From Pseudaquabacterium terrae (GTDB lineage: Bacteria; Pseudomonadota; Gammaproteobacteria; Burkholderiales; Burkholderiaceae_C), in contig NZ_JABRWJ010000002.1 of assembly GCF_013266755.1 (NCBI RefSeq), positions 310,001 through 374,000 on the forward strand: 64,000 bases of DNA, read 5' to 3'. The position numbers were made by a program, and so were the translations under genes. Numbering within the stretch: the stretch's first letter is position 1; each line of letters begins with the position of its first letter. Positions 28,692 through 38,347 of this stretch are shown in pieces. The notes under the pieces were generated by a model, which was not told where the DNA came from, did not search any database, and worked only from the letters and a program-made list of their open reading frames with translations.

Positions 28692-29210
28692 TTAGAAGCT
28701 GTAGCTGACGCCGAAGCGGATCACCGGCTGGATGCGCAGCTGCCGCCACGCATCGGCGAAGTCGACATTGCCGTTGATGGCCTTGCCGAGCTGGCCGACG
28801 GCGCCCGGGTTCTGTGCTGCCAAGCCGACGTCGGCACTGAAGCCCCAGTCGCCGCGCATGCCGGTGCCGGCGTAGCCGATGCCGAAGTACGGCCAGGTGC
28901 CGCGCGGCTCGCCGCCGAGGAGGTTCGAGCGCGGGTTCAACAGCAGGCCGCTGGTCAGCCGCAGGCCGCTGGTCTGGCCGAACTTCAAGGTGTCGAGGTG
29001 GTAGTCGCCGAGCAGCCGGGTCATCTGCACGACGCTGGACTGGCCGAGCGGCTGGCCGGCCCAGTTGCCGTAGAGCGTCGTCGTCTCGACCTCGATGCGG
29101 GCCTGCCATCGGCCGGCGCCGAGTGCGTCGGGGGATGCCGTCAGCCCGTTGCCGGCAGCCTGTGCGTGCGCGGCGAACAGCGATAAAGCCAGGACAAGGG
29201 TCGAACGCAT
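28692..29210 (-). CDS. Hypothetical outer membrane beta-barrel protein
   Basis: 172 residues with a clear signal peptide (LALSLFAAHAQA). The mature part has alternating-polarity strands (RWQARIEVETTTLYGN, PYFGIGYAGT, GDWGFSADVG) and ends in the FGVSYSF pattern with terminal phenylalanine typical of barrel insertion signals. It is likely a small eight-stranded barrel in the outer membrane. It is inserted between prmC and grxD, genes that are often adjacent in relatives. Function unknown. Confidence 0.75.
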   Translation of the reverse strand: MRSTLVLALSLFAAHAQAAGNGLTASPDALGAGRWQARIEVETTTLYGNWAGQPLGQSSVVQMTRLLGDYHLDTLKFGQTSGLRLTSGLLLNPRSNLLGGEPRGTWPYFGIGYAGTGMRGDWGFSADVGLAAQNPGAVGQLGKAINGNVDFADAWRQLRIQPVIRFGVSYSF

Positions 29211-29317
29211 GATCCTCTCCTCGAAGGTGGCTGTGTTTCGATACTACGCCGCCAGCGCCCGCTCGTGCTCGGCAACAAGCGGTCAATCTCACGTTATTTT
29301 GGGGACCGTCGTTGCCG

Positions 29318-30160
29318 TCAGACAGCCGACCGCCAGCCACCGCTGCAGCGCGGCCGGCCGGCCAGGTCGGCACGCGTTTGCACGGCCTCGAAGCCGGCGT
29401 CGCGCAGCAGCGTGCAGACCGCCTCGGCTTGCTCCCAGCCGTGCTCGATCAGCAGCCACGCCCCCGGCCGCAGGGCCGCCGGCGCGCCGGCGACGATGGC
29501 ACGGATCGCATCCAGCCCGTCGCCGCCCGGGGTCAGCGCGAGCAGCGGTTCATGCTGCAGCGCGGCAAGGTGGGGGTCGTTGCCGGCGATGTACGGCGGG
29601 TTCGAAACGGCGAGGTCGAAGTGCCGGCCCGGCACCGCGGACCACCAGGACCCGCGAGCCCACTGCAGCGCGAGGCCGAGCCGTTCGCCATTGGCGCGGG
29701 CCACCGCCAACGCGGCGTCGCTCAGATCGGTGGCGGTGACCTGCGCCGCGGCGTGTCGATGCGCGATGGCCAATGCAATCGCGCCACTGCCGGTGCCGAG
29801 GTCGACGACCTCGGGCGCTGCCGGCGCCGCCGGCTGCGCCAGCAGCTCGAGCGCCCAGTCGACCAGCGTCTCGGTGTCCGGCCGCGGGTCGAGCACGTCC
29901 GGCGTCACCCGCAGCATCAGGCCATGGAACTCGCGCTCGCCGAGCAGGTAGGCGAGCGGCACGCTGTCGGCACGGCGTTGCACGTCGTCGATGAACCGTT
30001 GGGCCACCTCGGGGGACAAGCGCTCGTCGTCGTGCGCGATCAGCCAGGCGCGCGGGCGGCCGATGTGCAGCGCCAGCAGCAGCTGCGCGTCGAGCCGGTC
30101 GACGCCCTGCGCACGCGCGGCCGCCAGCGCGTCGCGCACGGTGGCCGGCGCGGCGTTCAT
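29318..30160 (-). CDS. prmC: Release factor glutamine methyltransferase
   Basis: 280 residues. The S-adenosylmethionine site VVDLGTGSGAIALAIA and the catalytic NPPYIAG motif mark PrmC, which methylates the glutamine of the GGQ motif in release factors. The N-terminal helical domain (residues 1-80) is present. It lies 58 nt downstream of prfA, its substrate gene, as in most proteobacteria. Confidence 0.95.
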   Translation of the reverse strand: MNAAPATVRDALAAARAQGVDRLDAQLLLALHIGRPRAWLIAHDDERLSPEVAQRFIDDVQRRADSVPLAYLLGEREFHGLMLRVTPDVLDPRPDTETLVDWALELLAQPAAPAAPEVVDLGTGSGAIALAIAHRHAAAQVTATDLSDAALAVARANGERLGLALQWARGSWWSAVPGRHFDLAVSNPPYIAGNDPHLAALQHEPLLALTPGGDGLDAIRAIVAGAPAALRPGAWLLIEHGWEQAEAVCTLLRDAGFEAVQTRADLAGRPRCSGGWRSAV

Positions 30161-30218
30161 GGGAGTACCTTCGGGCTGTGCGCCCTTCGGTATTCGCCCT
30201 TCGGGCGCCCGTACGCGC

Positions 30219-31301
30219 TCAAGCCGCGCCTTCGAGCGCCGCCAGCTGCGCCTGTGCCTGCGCGGCCTTCAGCGCGTCGACCACGTCGTCGAGCTCGCCG
30301 TCCATGATCGAGCCGAGCTTGTACAGCGTCAGGTTGATGCGGTGGTCGGTCAGACGCCCTTGCGGGAAGTTGTAGGTGCGGATGCGATCGGAGCGGTCGC
30401 CCGAGCCGACCAGGCTCTTGCGCGTCGCCGCTTCCTTGGCTTCGCGCTCGCCGCGCTCCTTGTCGCGCAGCCGCGCCAGCAGCACCGCCATCGCCTTGGC
30501 CTTGTTGCGGTGCTGCGAGCGATCGTCCTGGCACTCCGCGACGATGCCGGTCGGCAGGTGCGTGATGCGGATCGCCGAGTCGGTCTTGTTGACGTGCTGG
30601 CCGCCGGCGCCGCTGGCGCGGAAGGTATCGATGCGCAGCTCGGACGGGTTGATCGTCACCTCGGCCTGCTCGTCGGGCTCGGCCATCACGGCGACGGTGC
30701 AGGCACTGGTGTGGATGCGGCCCTGCGATTCGGTCTCCGGCACGCGCTGCACGCGGTGGCCGCCGGATTCGAACTTCAGCTGGCCGTAGACCTGCTCGCC
30801 CTCGACCCGCAGCACCAGTTCCTTGTAGCCGCCCAGGTCCGACGCACTCTCGCTCATCACCTCGGTGCGCCAGCCGCGGCGCTCGCAGAAGCGCAGGTAC
30901 ATGCGCGCCAGGTCGGCGGCGAAGAGCGCCGACTCCTCGCCGCCGGTGCCGGCGCGGATCTCGACGAAGGCGTTGCGGACATCGTCCGGATCGCGTGGCA
31001 GCAGCGCGGTCTGCAACTCGGCGTGCAGGCGCTCGATGTCGGCGTCAGCGGCGGCGATTTCCTCGCGCGCCATCTCGGCCATCTCCGGATCGGCAAGCAG
31101 CTCCCGCGCGGCGGCCAGGTCGGCTTCGCGCTGCTCGTAGGCGCGAAAGCGCTCGACGACGGCAGCCGCTTCGGCCTGTTCTCGCGCCACTTGGGCGTAA
31201 CGCTGGATGTCGGTGGTGAGCTGCGGGTCGGCCAGGTGCGCGTCGAGCTCGGCGAGCCGCATGTCGAGGCGTTGCAGTTGGTGGCGCAGGGCGGGTTTCA
31301 T
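30219..31301 (-). CDS. prfA: Peptide chain release factor 1
   Basis: 360 residues from ATG 31301 ([13 protein letters not shown]); a longer in-frame start at 31334 is unlikely. It contains the GGQ loop [20 protein letters not shown] and the stop-codon recognition loop region [15 protein letters not shown], so it reads UAA and UAG. It lies between hemA and prmC in the conserved order. Confidence 0.96.
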   Translation of the reverse strand: MKPALRHQLQRLDMRLAELDAHLADPQLTTDIQRYAQVAREQAEAAAVVERFRAYEQREADLAAARELLADPEMAEMAREEIAAADADIERLHAELQTALLPRDPDDVRNAFVEIRAGTGGEESALFAADLARMYLRFCERRGWRTEVMSESASDLGGYKELVLRVEGEQVYGQLKFESGGHRVQRVPETESQGRIHTSACTVAVMAEPDEQAEVTINPSELRIDTFRASGAGGQHVNKTDSAIRITHLPTGIVAECQDDRSQHRNKAKAMAVLLARLRDKERGEREAKEAATRKSLVGSGDRSDRIRTYNFPQGRLTDHRINLTLYKLGSIMDGELDDVVDALKAAQAQAQLAALEGAA

Positions 31302-31361
31302 GGCGTGGTGGCCGGCGTGCCGTCGAGCGCCCAAGGCTCGGCGGCAGCGCAGGCGGCAAGG

Positions 31362-32660
31362 CTAACGGCGGTCGTCCGACGGATTGCGCGTCGACTGGCG
31401 CAGGAACAGGCGCGCGACCGTGTCGGCCATCTGCGCCCGCTGCGTGCCTTCGCTGGCGTGCAGCTCGGCCAGGGTGCCGTGCAGCAGTTTCTGCGTCAGG
31501 CCGCGCGACAGCGCGTCGAGCACGGTGTCGATGTCCGCACCCTTGGCCAGTAGCTTGCGCGCGCGATTGATCTCGGCGCCGCGCCATTCGTCGGTCTGCG
31601 CGTTCAAAGCCTGGATCAGGGGCACGCTGGCGCGCTGGTCGAGCCAGTGGCTGAAGCTCTGCACGCCGGCATCGATGATCGCCTCGGCCTGCGCGACGGC
31701 GGCCTGGCGCTTTTCACCGGCGCTTTGCACCAGGCCGGACAGGTCGTCGACGGTGTAGAGGTAGACGTCGGACAGCGTCGCAACCTCGGGCTCGATGTCG
31801 CGCGGCACCGCCAGGTCGACCATGAACATCGGCCGGCGGCGGCGCGCCTTCAGTGCGCTCTTGACGGCACCGAGGCCGATGATCGGCAGCGTGCTCGCGG
31901 TGCACGAGACGATGGCGTCGAACTCGTGCAGGCGTTGCGGCAGGTCGGCCAGGCGAATGGCCTGCGCGCCGAAGCGGCCGGCGAGCTTCTCGCCACGTTC
32001 GAGCGTGCGGTTGGCGATCGCCATCGCCTTCGGCGCCCGCGCCGAGAAGTGCGTCGCGACCAGCTCGATCATCTCGCCGGCGCCGACGAACAGCACGTTG
32101 ATCTCGGCCAGGTCCTCGAACAGCTGCGACGCGAGCCGCACCGCGGCCGCCGCCATGCTGATCGAGTGCGCGCCGATCTCGGTCGACGAGCGCACGTCCT
32201 TGGCGACCGAGAACGAGCGCTGGAACAGCTGGTGCAGCGTGGTGCCGAGCGTGCCGGCGGCATCGGCTTCGCGCACCGCCTGCTTCATCTGGCCGAGGAT
32301 CTGCGGCTCGCCGAGGACCATCGAATCGAGGCCCGAGGCGACACGGAACGCATGCCGCGCGGCGTCGCGATGCTCGAGCACATAGGTGTGCGTGCGCAGC
32401 TGGTCGCCGCTGACGCCGCCTTGCGACGCGAGCCAGTCGATCGCCGGCGTCACCAGCTCGCGCACGGCGGTCGGCGCCGCGGCGACGTAGAGCTCGGTGC
32501 GGTTGCAGGTCGACAGCAGCGCCGCTTCCGGCAACAGGCGCCGCAACCGGTCCTGGAATCCGCGCAGCGCGGGCGAGAGCTGTTCGGGCGCGAACGCGAA
32601 GCGCCCGCGCAGGTCCACCGGCGCGGTCACGTGGTTCAGGCCGAGGGTGAACACGCTCAT
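31362..32660 (-). CDS. hemA: Glutamyl-tRNA reductase
   Basis: 432 residues from ATG 32660, which matches the conserved MxxxTLGLNHxTAP opening. Catalytic cysteine in [32 protein letters not shown] fold [15 protein letters not shown]-terminal dimerisation helix region. It makes glutamate-1-semialdehyde for haem. A perfect TATAAT lies six bases before the ATG, so the mRNA may begin at the start codon. Confidence 0.95.
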   Translation of the reverse strand: MSVFTLGLNHVTAPVDLRGRFAFAPEQLSPALRGFQDRLRRLLPEAALLSTCNRTELYVAAAPTAVRELVTPAIDWLASQGGVSGDQLRTHTYVLEHRDAARHAFRVASGLDSMVLGEPQILGQMKQAVREADAAGTLGTTLHQLFQRSFSVAKDVRSSTEIGAHSISMAAAAVRLASQLFEDLAEINVLFVGAGEMIELVATHFSARAPKAMAIANRTLERGEKLAGRFGAQAIRLADLPQRLHEFDAIVSCTASTLPIIGLGAVKSALKARRRRPMFMVDLAVPRDIEPEVATLSDVYLYTVDDLSGLVQSAGEKRQAAVAQAEAIIDAGVQSFSHWLDQRASVPLIQALNAQTDEWRGAEINRARKLLAKGADIDTVLDALSRGLTQKLLHGTLAELHASEGTQRAQMADTVARLFLRQSTRNPSDDRR

Positions 32661-32666
32661 GCCGAG

Positions 32667-32672
32667 ATTATA
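32667..32672 (-). promoter_or_regulatory. Candidate -10 box for hemA (possible leaderless mRNA)
   Basis: TATAAT on the minus strand is separated from the hemA ATG by only CTCGGC. The usual start point would fall on or next to the A of ATG, giving no ribosome-binding leader, and no Shine-Dalgarno sequence is visible. The -35 region is poor (GCAGTA with a 17-base spacer). Confidence 0.4.
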
Positions 32673-32758
32673 GAATTTGATGCATTTGCTACTGCTGTAG
32701 CGGGGCTGTCGCCGCTTGATCTGGCTCAAGCCGCGTCGGGCCATTTCTTCTTGGCGCG

Positions 32759-33037
32759 ATGGACCTTCTCGACGCTGTCTGGCACCTGTTGAACCTGATC
32801 GCACCGGGGCTCGGCCTCGGTCTGATCGCCAGCGCGCTGGCCAAGCTGCTATGGCGGCGCGAGCTGGCCGGCGTGCGCTGGCCGCGCTTGGCTGGCTGGG
32901 CCTGCGCGGTGTCGACGGTCGTGCTGCTCGCCGGGCTGGTGATCACCGGCCGCGACGGGCGCATGGGCACCTACGGCGCGATGGTGCTCGGCTGCGCCGC
33001 GTCGCTGTGGTGGGCCGGCTTTCGCCGCCGCACCTGA
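32759..33037 (+). CDS. Small conserved membrane protein
   Basis: 92 residues with three predicted hydrophobic helices ([53 protein letters not shown]) separated by basic loops. Divergent from hemA and convergent with miaB (3 nt between the stops). It resembles uncharacterised Burkholderiales inner-membrane proteins. I do not recognise a function. Confidence 0.7.
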   Translation: MDLLDAVWHLLNLIAPGLGLGLIASALAKLLWRRELAGVRWPRLAGWACAVSTVVLLAGLVITGRDGRMGTYGAMVLGCAASLWWAGFRRRT

Positions 33038-33040
33038 CGC

Positions 33041-34408
33041 TCAGGCGGCGAGCGCCGCGTCCTTCGTCAGCACGTCGGCGCGCAGCGAGTGCGGCAGCGC
33101 CTGCGTGATGCGCACGTCGATCAGCTGGCCGACCAATCGCGCCGACAGCGGGCCGCCGTCGAAATTGACGATGCGGTTGCACTCGGTGCGGCCCATCAGC
33201 TCGAGCGCATTCTTGCGGCTTGGGCCTTCGACCAGGATGCGCTGCACGGTGCCGACGCGGCTCGCGCTGATGCGTTGCACGTTCTCTTCGATCAGCGCCT
33301 GCAGCTGCTGCAGACGTTCGAGCTTGAGCGCCTGCGGCGTCTCGTCGTGCAGCGCCGCGGCCGGCGTGCCGGGACGCGGGCTGAAGACGAAGCTGAAGCA
33401 GGCGTCGAAGCCGACGTCGCGGATCAGCTGCAGCGATTTCTCGTGATCGGCGGCCGTTTCGCCGGGAAAGCCGACGATGAAGTCGCTGGACAGACTGATG
33501 TCGGGCCGCACCGCGCGCAGCTTGCGGATCGTGCTCTTGTACTGCAGCGCGGTGTAGCCGCGCTTCATCGCCATCAGGATGCGGTCGGCGCCATGCTGCA
33601 CCGGCAGGTGCAGGTGATTCACCAGCTTCGGCAGCCGGCCGTAGGCCTCGATCAGCCGCGGCGTGAACTCGTTCGGATGGCTGGTCGTGTAGCGGATGCG
33701 CTCGATGCCCGGCAGCTCGTGGATGTAGTCGAGCAGCAGCGCGAAGTCGGCGATCTCGCCATTGCCATCGCGGCCCATCACGCCGCGGTAGGCGTTGACG
33801 TTCTGGCCGAGCAGCGTCACTTCCTTGACGCCTTGCGCGGCGAGGCCGGCGACCTCGGCGAGCACGTCCTCGAACGGGCGGCTGACTTCTTCGCCGCGGG
33901 TGTAAGGCACGACGCAGTACGAGCAGTACTTCGAGCAGCCTTCCATGATCGAGACGAAGGCGGTCGCGCCGTCGACCTTGGCCGGCGGCAGGTGGTCGAA
34001 CTTCTCGATCTCGGGAAAGCTGATGTCGACCTGCGGCCGGCCTTGGCTGGTGCGCTGGGCGATCAGCTGGGGCAGGCGGTGCAGCGTCTGCGGGCCGAAG
34101 ACGACGTCGACGTACGGCGCGCGCTCGATGATCGCCGCGCCTTCCTGGCTGGCGACGCAGCCGCCGACACCGATCAGCACGCCCTTGCTCTTCAGGTGCT
34201 TGACGCGGCCCAAGTCGGAGAACACCTTCTCCTGTGCCTTCTCGCGCACCGAGCAGGTATTGAACAGGATCAGGTCGGCCTGCTCGGGATCGTTGGTCGG
34301 CTCGTAGCCTGCGGCCACGCGCATCACGTCGGCCATCTTGTCGGCGTCGTATTCGTTCATCTGGCAGCCGAAGCTGCGGATGAAGACCTTCTTCGCGGGC
34401 GTCGTCAT
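33041..34408 (-). CDS. miaB: tRNA-2-methylthio-N6-dimethylallyladenosine synthase
   Basis: 455 residues from ATG 34408 with AAGGAGG upstream. N-terminal MTTase domain with three cluster cysteines ([33 protein letters not shown]), the radical SAM motif CSKYCSYC, and a C-terminal TRAM domain. It methylthiolates A37 of tRNAs reading UNN codons, using two 4Fe-4S clusters. Full length. Confidence 0.96.
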   Translation of the reverse strand: MTTPAKKVFIRSFGCQMNEYDADKMADVMRVAAGYEPTNDPEQADLILFNTCSVREKAQEKVFSDLGRVKHLKSKGVLIGVGGCVASQEGAAIIERAPYVDVVFGPQTLHRLPQLIAQRTSQGRPQVDISFPEIEKFDHLPPAKVDGATAFVSIMEGCSKYCSYCVVPYTRGEEVSRPFEDVLAEVAGLAAQGVKEVTLLGQNVNAYRGVMGRDGNGEIADFALLLDYIHELPGIERIRYTTSHPNEFTPRLIEAYGRLPKLVNHLHLPVQHGADRILMAMKRGYTALQYKSTIRKLRAVRPDISLSSDFIVGFPGETAADHEKSLQLIRDVGFDACFSFVFSPRPGTPAAALHDETPQALKLERLQQLQALIEENVQRISASRVGTVQRILVEGPSRKNALELMGRTECNRIVNFDGGPLSARLVGQLIDVRITQALPHSLRADVLTKDAALAA

Positions 34409-34419
34409 GACCGCCTCCT

Positions 34420-34800
34420 TTACTGCTTGGTCCAGTGTTGCGCGCCCCAGTCGAAGGACCAGTGCTGCGCTTCGGCGGGGGTGGTCGGCCAGGGCTTGCG
34501 CGCGGCCTCGGCCGGTGTCAGCACCCACACGTCGTGCAGGTTGCCGCTCGAATCGATGGTGTAGTGCACCAGCAGCTTGTGGCCGATCAGCGAACCGGAC
34601 ATCTGCAGCATGCCGTGCGCGCCGCGGATGCGTGCGCCGGGCGCCAGGCGCGCGGGCTTGCCATTGAGCTGCACCTCGGGCGGTTGCACGACCATGAACA
34701 CGCCGCGCAGCGCGGTGGCCGGGAACTGGCGCGGCAGTTGAGCGGCCGCCGGCGCAATGAACGACGCGCCCAACAGGGCACCGAGAACACAGCGAAGCAT
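34420..34800 (-). CDS. Hypothetical exported protein
   Basis: 126 residues with a signal peptide ([15 protein letters not shown]). The mature part is a small beta-rich domain with no motif I can name ([18 protein letters not shown], then [19 protein letters not shown]). It ends 11 nt before miaB on the same strand, so they are probably co-transcribed. It starts 23 nt beyond the tRNA terminator. Similar short proteins occur upstream of miaB in relatives, as far as I recall. Confidence 0.7.
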   Translation of the reverse strand: MLRCVLGALLGASFIAPAAAQLPRQFPATALRGVFMVVQPPEVQLNGKPARLAPGARIRGAHGMLQMSGSLIGHKLLVHYTIDSSGNLHDVWVLTPAEAARKPWPTTPAEAQHWSFDWGAQHWTKQ

Positions 34801-34823
34801 GGTGTAGACCCAGGGGCTGTGGA

Positions 34824-34856
34824 AAGAAAAACGGCCCGAGCATGCTGCTCGGGCCG
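34824..34856 (-). terminator. Terminator of the tRNA gene
   Basis: Read on the minus strand, CGGCCCGAGC-AGCAT-GCTCGGGCCG forms a perfect ten-base-pair stem followed by TTTTTCTTT. It starts 5 nt past the tRNA CCA end. Confidence 0.88.
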
Positions 34857-34861
34857 GGATC

Positions 34862-34938
<77 letters not shown>

Positions 34939-34949
34939 AAGAGCCCGCG

Positions 34950-34955
34950 ATTATA
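34950..34955 (-). promoter_or_regulatory. -10 box of the tRNA promoter
   Basis: A perfect TATAAT on the minus strand lies 11 nt before the first tRNA base, the normal distance for a short tRNA leader. A GC-rich stretch (GCGGGC) follows it. The -35 region is not clear. Confidence 0.65.
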
Positions 34956-35003
34956 GCGGTGAGTTTCGACGCGGCAGCAAGGCGGCCGCAACCACGGATC
35001 TTC

Positions 35004-36131
35004 ATGTTCAGCTTCTTCAAGAAAAAAGCGCCGCCGCCCGCACCGATCTTCACGATGGAGCCGCCGGCGCCGCTGGATGCGCCGGTCACTGCGCCGAAGG
35101 CAACACCCGTCGCCACGCCGCCACCGGCGGCAATCTCGTCACCGAAGCCGGCGCCCGTCGCAACCCCGGCGCCGGTCGCCGCCGAGCCGGTCGACATGCG
35201 CGGCGGCATGGCGATGTTCGAATCGGCCGCGGCGCGCGAGCGCTGGATGGACCGGCTGCGCGGCGGCCTGCAGAAGACCGGCGCTGGCATCACGCAGGTC
35301 TTCGTCGGCACGCGCATCGACGATCACCTGTATGAAGAGCTCGAAGCCGCGCTGCTGATGGCCGACACCGGCGTCAAGGCCACCGAGCACTTGCTGCAGG
35401 ACCTGAAGCGCCGCGTCAAGGACAGCAAGGCGACGGACCCGCAGCAGGTCAAGACGCTGCTGGCCGACGCGCTCACTGACTTGCTGAAGCCACTGGAGAA
35501 GGCACTGGTCGTCGGCCAGTACCAGCCGACGGTGGTGATGGTCGTCGGCGTCAACGGCGCCGGCAAGACCACCAGCATCGGCAAGCTGACGCGGCACCTG
35601 GCCGACGCCGAGCAGAGCGTGCTGCTCGCGGCCGCGGACACCTTCCGCGCGGCGGCACGCGAGCAGCTGGCGGTGTGGGCCGACCGCAACCGCGTCGAGA
35701 TCGTCAGCCAGGAAGGGGCCGACCCGGCGGCGGTCACCTTCGATGCCGTCTCGGCGGCCAAGGCGCGCGGCCGCGATGTCGTGATTGCCGATACCGCGGG
35801 GCGCCTGCCGACGCAGCTGCACCTGATGGAGGAGCTGAAGAAGATCCGCCGCGTCATCGCCAAGGCCGATCTGACCGCGCCGCACGAGGTGCTGCTCGTC
35901 GTTGACGGCAATACCGGGCAGAACGCGCTGACCCAGGTCAAGGCCTTCGACGATGCGCTGACCTTGACCGGCCTGATCGTCACCAAGCTCGACGGCACCG
36001 CGAAGGGCGGCGTGCTGGCGGCCATCGCGCGCGAGCGGCCGGTGCCGGTCTACTTCATCGGCGTCGGCGAGAAGCTCGAGGATCTGGAAACGTTCGATGC
36101 GCGCGAGTTCGCGCAGGCATTGCTGAGCTGA
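35004..36131 (+). CDS. ftsY: Signal recognition particle receptor FtsY
   Basis: 375 residues from ATG 35004 (MFSFFKKKAPPPAP). A proline/alanine-rich N-terminal region of about 70 residues replaces the long acidic A domain of E. coli. The NG domain follows: GVNGAGKTTSIGKL, DTFRAAAREQL, DTAGRLPTQ, TKLDGTAKGG and GVGEKLEDL. It docks the SRP-ribosome complex at the inner membrane. Its partner gene ffh lies 800 nt away on the other strand. Confidence 0.95.
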   Translation: MFSFFKKKAPPPAPIFTMEPPAPLDAPVTAPKATPVATPPPAAISSPKPAPVATPAPVAAEPVDMRGGMAMFESAAARERWMDRLRGGLQKTGAGITQVFVGTRIDDHLYEELEAALLMADTGVKATEHLLQDLKRRVKDSKATDPQQVKTLLADALTDLLKPLEKALVVGQYQPTVVMVVGVNGAGKTTSIGKLTRHLADAEQSVLLAAADTFRAAAREQLAVWADRNRVEIVSQEGADPAAVTFDAVSAAKARGRDVVIADTAGRLPTQLHLMEELKKIRRVIAKADLTAPHEVLLVVDGNTGQNALTQVKAFDDALTLTGLIVTKLDGTAKGGVLAAIARERPVPVYFIGVGEKLEDLETFDAREFAQALLS

Positions 36132-36135
36132 CTGC

Positions 36136-36819
36136 TCAGCGTGCCTGCACGGGCACGGGTTCGAAGTCGTCGAACAGTGCCGAAGGCACCGGCTCCATCG
36201 AACCGTCGTCGTGGTCCTTGTCGCCCTCGGCGAGGATCTCGGCCACCGGGATCAGCGGCATCGGACGCGAGCTGCCGGCAGCCTGCTGCTCCCTCGCGGG
36301 GCTCGGTGCGGCGAGCATCGGCAGCAGCTGATGGCGTGCCAGCGCAACATCGGGCAGCGCCTCGGCCTGCCACGACAGCACCTTGATTCCGGCCTTGCGC
36401 AGCAGCAGCGTCATGCGTTCATGGCGGCGCTTGCTGTTCTCGCTCAGGCGCGCCGGCCGCACGTCGATGACCGCCAGCACGCGTGAGCCGCTGTCGCACA
36501 GCAGCAGGTCGGCGCTCAAGCCGGCGATCGCCTGCAGCCATTCGGATTGGCGCGTCGGCACACCGAGAAAGCGCGACAGCGGCACCTGCGCCAGCACCAG
36601 GTAGCCGGGCATCGCGGCGCGCAACAGCGTGTGTGCCTGGCGCTCGGCGACCGTCAGCACGCGGGCGGCCTGCGGTGTGAAGGTGGCGGCGACATCCTGG
36701 GCCTCGCGCCGTGCAGTGGGCCGCGCGGCGGGCCGCCTGCGCCGGCCGGCAAAGTAGGACAGCAGCAGCACCAGGATGGCGGCGACTGCGAGAGCGGCGG
36801 TGGGATCGACGGACAGCAT
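36136..36819 (-). CDS. DUF2726-family protein with N-terminal membrane anchor
   Basis: 227 residues. One membrane helix at about 8-25 (ALAVAAILVLLLSYFAG) and a basic stretch precede a DUF2726 domain (about 45-170), an endonuclease-like restriction fold (SEWLQAIAGLSADLLLCD, SRVLAVIDVR, KAGIKVLSW), then an acidic tail. Proteins with this domain are uncharacterised. The stop is only 5 nt from the convergent ftsY stop. Confidence 0.75.
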   Translation of the reverse strand: MLSVDPTAALAVAAILVLLLSYFAGRRRRPAARPTARREAQDVAATFTPQAARVLTVAERQAHTLLRAAMPGYLVLAQVPLSRFLGVPTRQSEWLQAIAGLSADLLLCDSGSRVLAVIDVRPARLSENSKRRHERMTLLLRKAGIKVLSWQAEALPDVALARHQLLPMLAAPSPAREQQAAGSSRPMPLIPVAEILAEGDKDHDDGSMEPVPSALFDDFEPVPVQAR

Positions 36820-36928
36820 GGCGGAATGTTCGGCCTTCGTGCCACCGGACTGAAGGTCCGAAAGTCACGGGACACGTGATTGCGCTGCGACAAGTGTGTC
36901 GGACTGCTACGGAAGCAGCCCGTCGGCG

Positions 36929-38284
36929 TCAGCGCATCAGGCCTTTCATGCCGCCCATGCGCTTCATCATCTTCATCAGGCCGCCGCCCTTCATCTTCTT
37001 CATCATGCCCTGCATCTGCTCGAACTGGTTCAGCAGGCGGTTGACCTCCTGCACCTGCACGCCGGCACCGGCGGCGATGCGGCGCTTGCGGCTGGCCTTG
37101 ATCAATTCGGGCTTGCGCCGCTCCAGCGGGGTCATCGAATGGATGATGCCCTCCATCCGGCGCACGTCCTTCTCGGCACGGTCCATGTCGACGTTGCCGG
37201 CCTTGGCGGTCATCGCGCTCGGCAGCTTGTCCATCAACCCCGACAGGCCGCCCATCTTCTTCATCTGCGAGATCTGCATCAGGAAGTCGTTGAGGTCGAA
37301 GCCGTCGCCGGACTTGACCTTGTCGGCCAGCTTCTGCGCCGCGCCGAGATCGACGTTCTTCTGCACCTCCTCGACCAGCGCGACGATGTCGCCCATGCCG
37401 AGCACGCGGCCGGCATGGCGCTCGGCGTCGAAGACCTCGAGGCCGTCGATCTTCTCGGAGACGCCGGCGAACTTGATCGGCGCGCCGGTGATCTGCCGCA
37501 CCGACAGCGCCGCGCCGCCGCGCGAATCGCCGTCGAGCTTGGTCAGCACGATGCCGGTCAGCGGCAAGGCGTCCTTGAAGGCCTTCGCGGTGTTGACCGC
37601 GTCCTGGCCCTGCATCGCATCGACGACGAACAGCGTCTCGACCGGATTCAGCAGCGCGTGCAGCTCGCGGATCTCGGCCATCAGCGCTTCGTCGATCGCC
37701 AGGCGGCCGGCGGTGTCGACGAGCAGCACGTCGAAATAGTGGCGCTTCGCATGGTCGAGCGCGGCGAGGGCGATGTCGCGCGGCTTCTGCTGCCCGGTCG
37801 ACGGGAACCATTCGGCGCCGGCCTGCTTCGTCACGGTCTTCAACTGCTCGATCGCCGCCGGCCGGTAGACGTCGGCCGAGACGGTCAGCACTTTCTTCTT
37901 GCGGCGCTCGATCAGGTGCTTGGCGAGCTTGGCGGTCGTCGTCGTCTTGCCCGCGCCCTGCAGACCAGCCATCAGGATGATCGCCGGCGGCTGCGTCACG
38001 AGGTTCAGGTCGGCGACGCCTTCGCCCATCGTGCGGGCGAGCTCCTTGTGCACCACGCCGACGAGCGCCTGGCCCGGGTTCAGCGAGCCGACCACGTCCT
38101 GGCCGAGCGCTTTTTCCTTGACGCGCGCAATGAACTCGCGCACCACGGGCAGCGCGACGTCGGCTTCGAGCAGCGCGACGCGCACCTCGCGCAGCATGTC
38201 CTGCACGTTGCTTTCGGTGATGCGGGCCTGCCCACGCATCGTCTTGACGAGGCGCGACAGGCGGTCGGAAAGGGCGGAGGCCAT
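36929..38284 (-). CDS. ffh: Signal recognition particle protein (SRP54)
   Basis: 451 residues with the N, G and M domains complete: GLQGAGKTTTTAKLAKHL, DTAGRLAIDEALM, TKLDGDSRGGAA and a methionine-rich C-terminus (MQGMMKKMKGGGLMKMMKR). It binds signal sequences and 4.5S RNA for co-translational membrane targeting. It is divergent from the cytochrome-assembly-type gene, with 63 nt between the starts. Confidence 0.96.
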   Translation of the reverse strand: MASALSDRLSRLVKTMRGQARITESNVQDMLREVRVALLEADVALPVVREFIARVKEKALGQDVVGSLNPGQALVGVVHKELARTMGEGVADLNLVTQPPAIILMAGLQGAGKTTTTAKLAKHLIERRKKKVLTVSADVYRPAAIEQLKTVTKQAGAEWFPSTGQQKPRDIALAALDHAKRHYFDVLLVDTAGRLAIDEALMAEIRELHALLNPVETLFVVDAMQGQDAVNTAKAFKDALPLTGIVLTKLDGDSRGGAALSVRQITGAPIKFAGVSEKIDGLEVFDAERHAGRVLGMGDIVALVEEVQKNVDLGAAQKLADKVKSGDGFDLNDFLMQISQMKKMGGLSGLMDKLPSAMTAKAGNVDMDRAEKDVRRMEGIIHSMTPLERRKPELIKASRKRRIAAGAGVQVQEVNRLLNQFEQMQGMMKKMKGGGLMKMMKRMGGMKGLMR

Positions 38285-38347
38285 GGGCGGGGTGCGGGGC
38301 GTTGCGATGCTGGATGCCGCGCAGGCCGCGAAAGTACACTGGGCTCG

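Noticed and set aside
38302-38340. Promoter for the CcsA-like gene (TTGCGA ... TACACT)
   Set aside because: The two hexamers are 27 bases apart, which is too far for a sigma-70 promoter.
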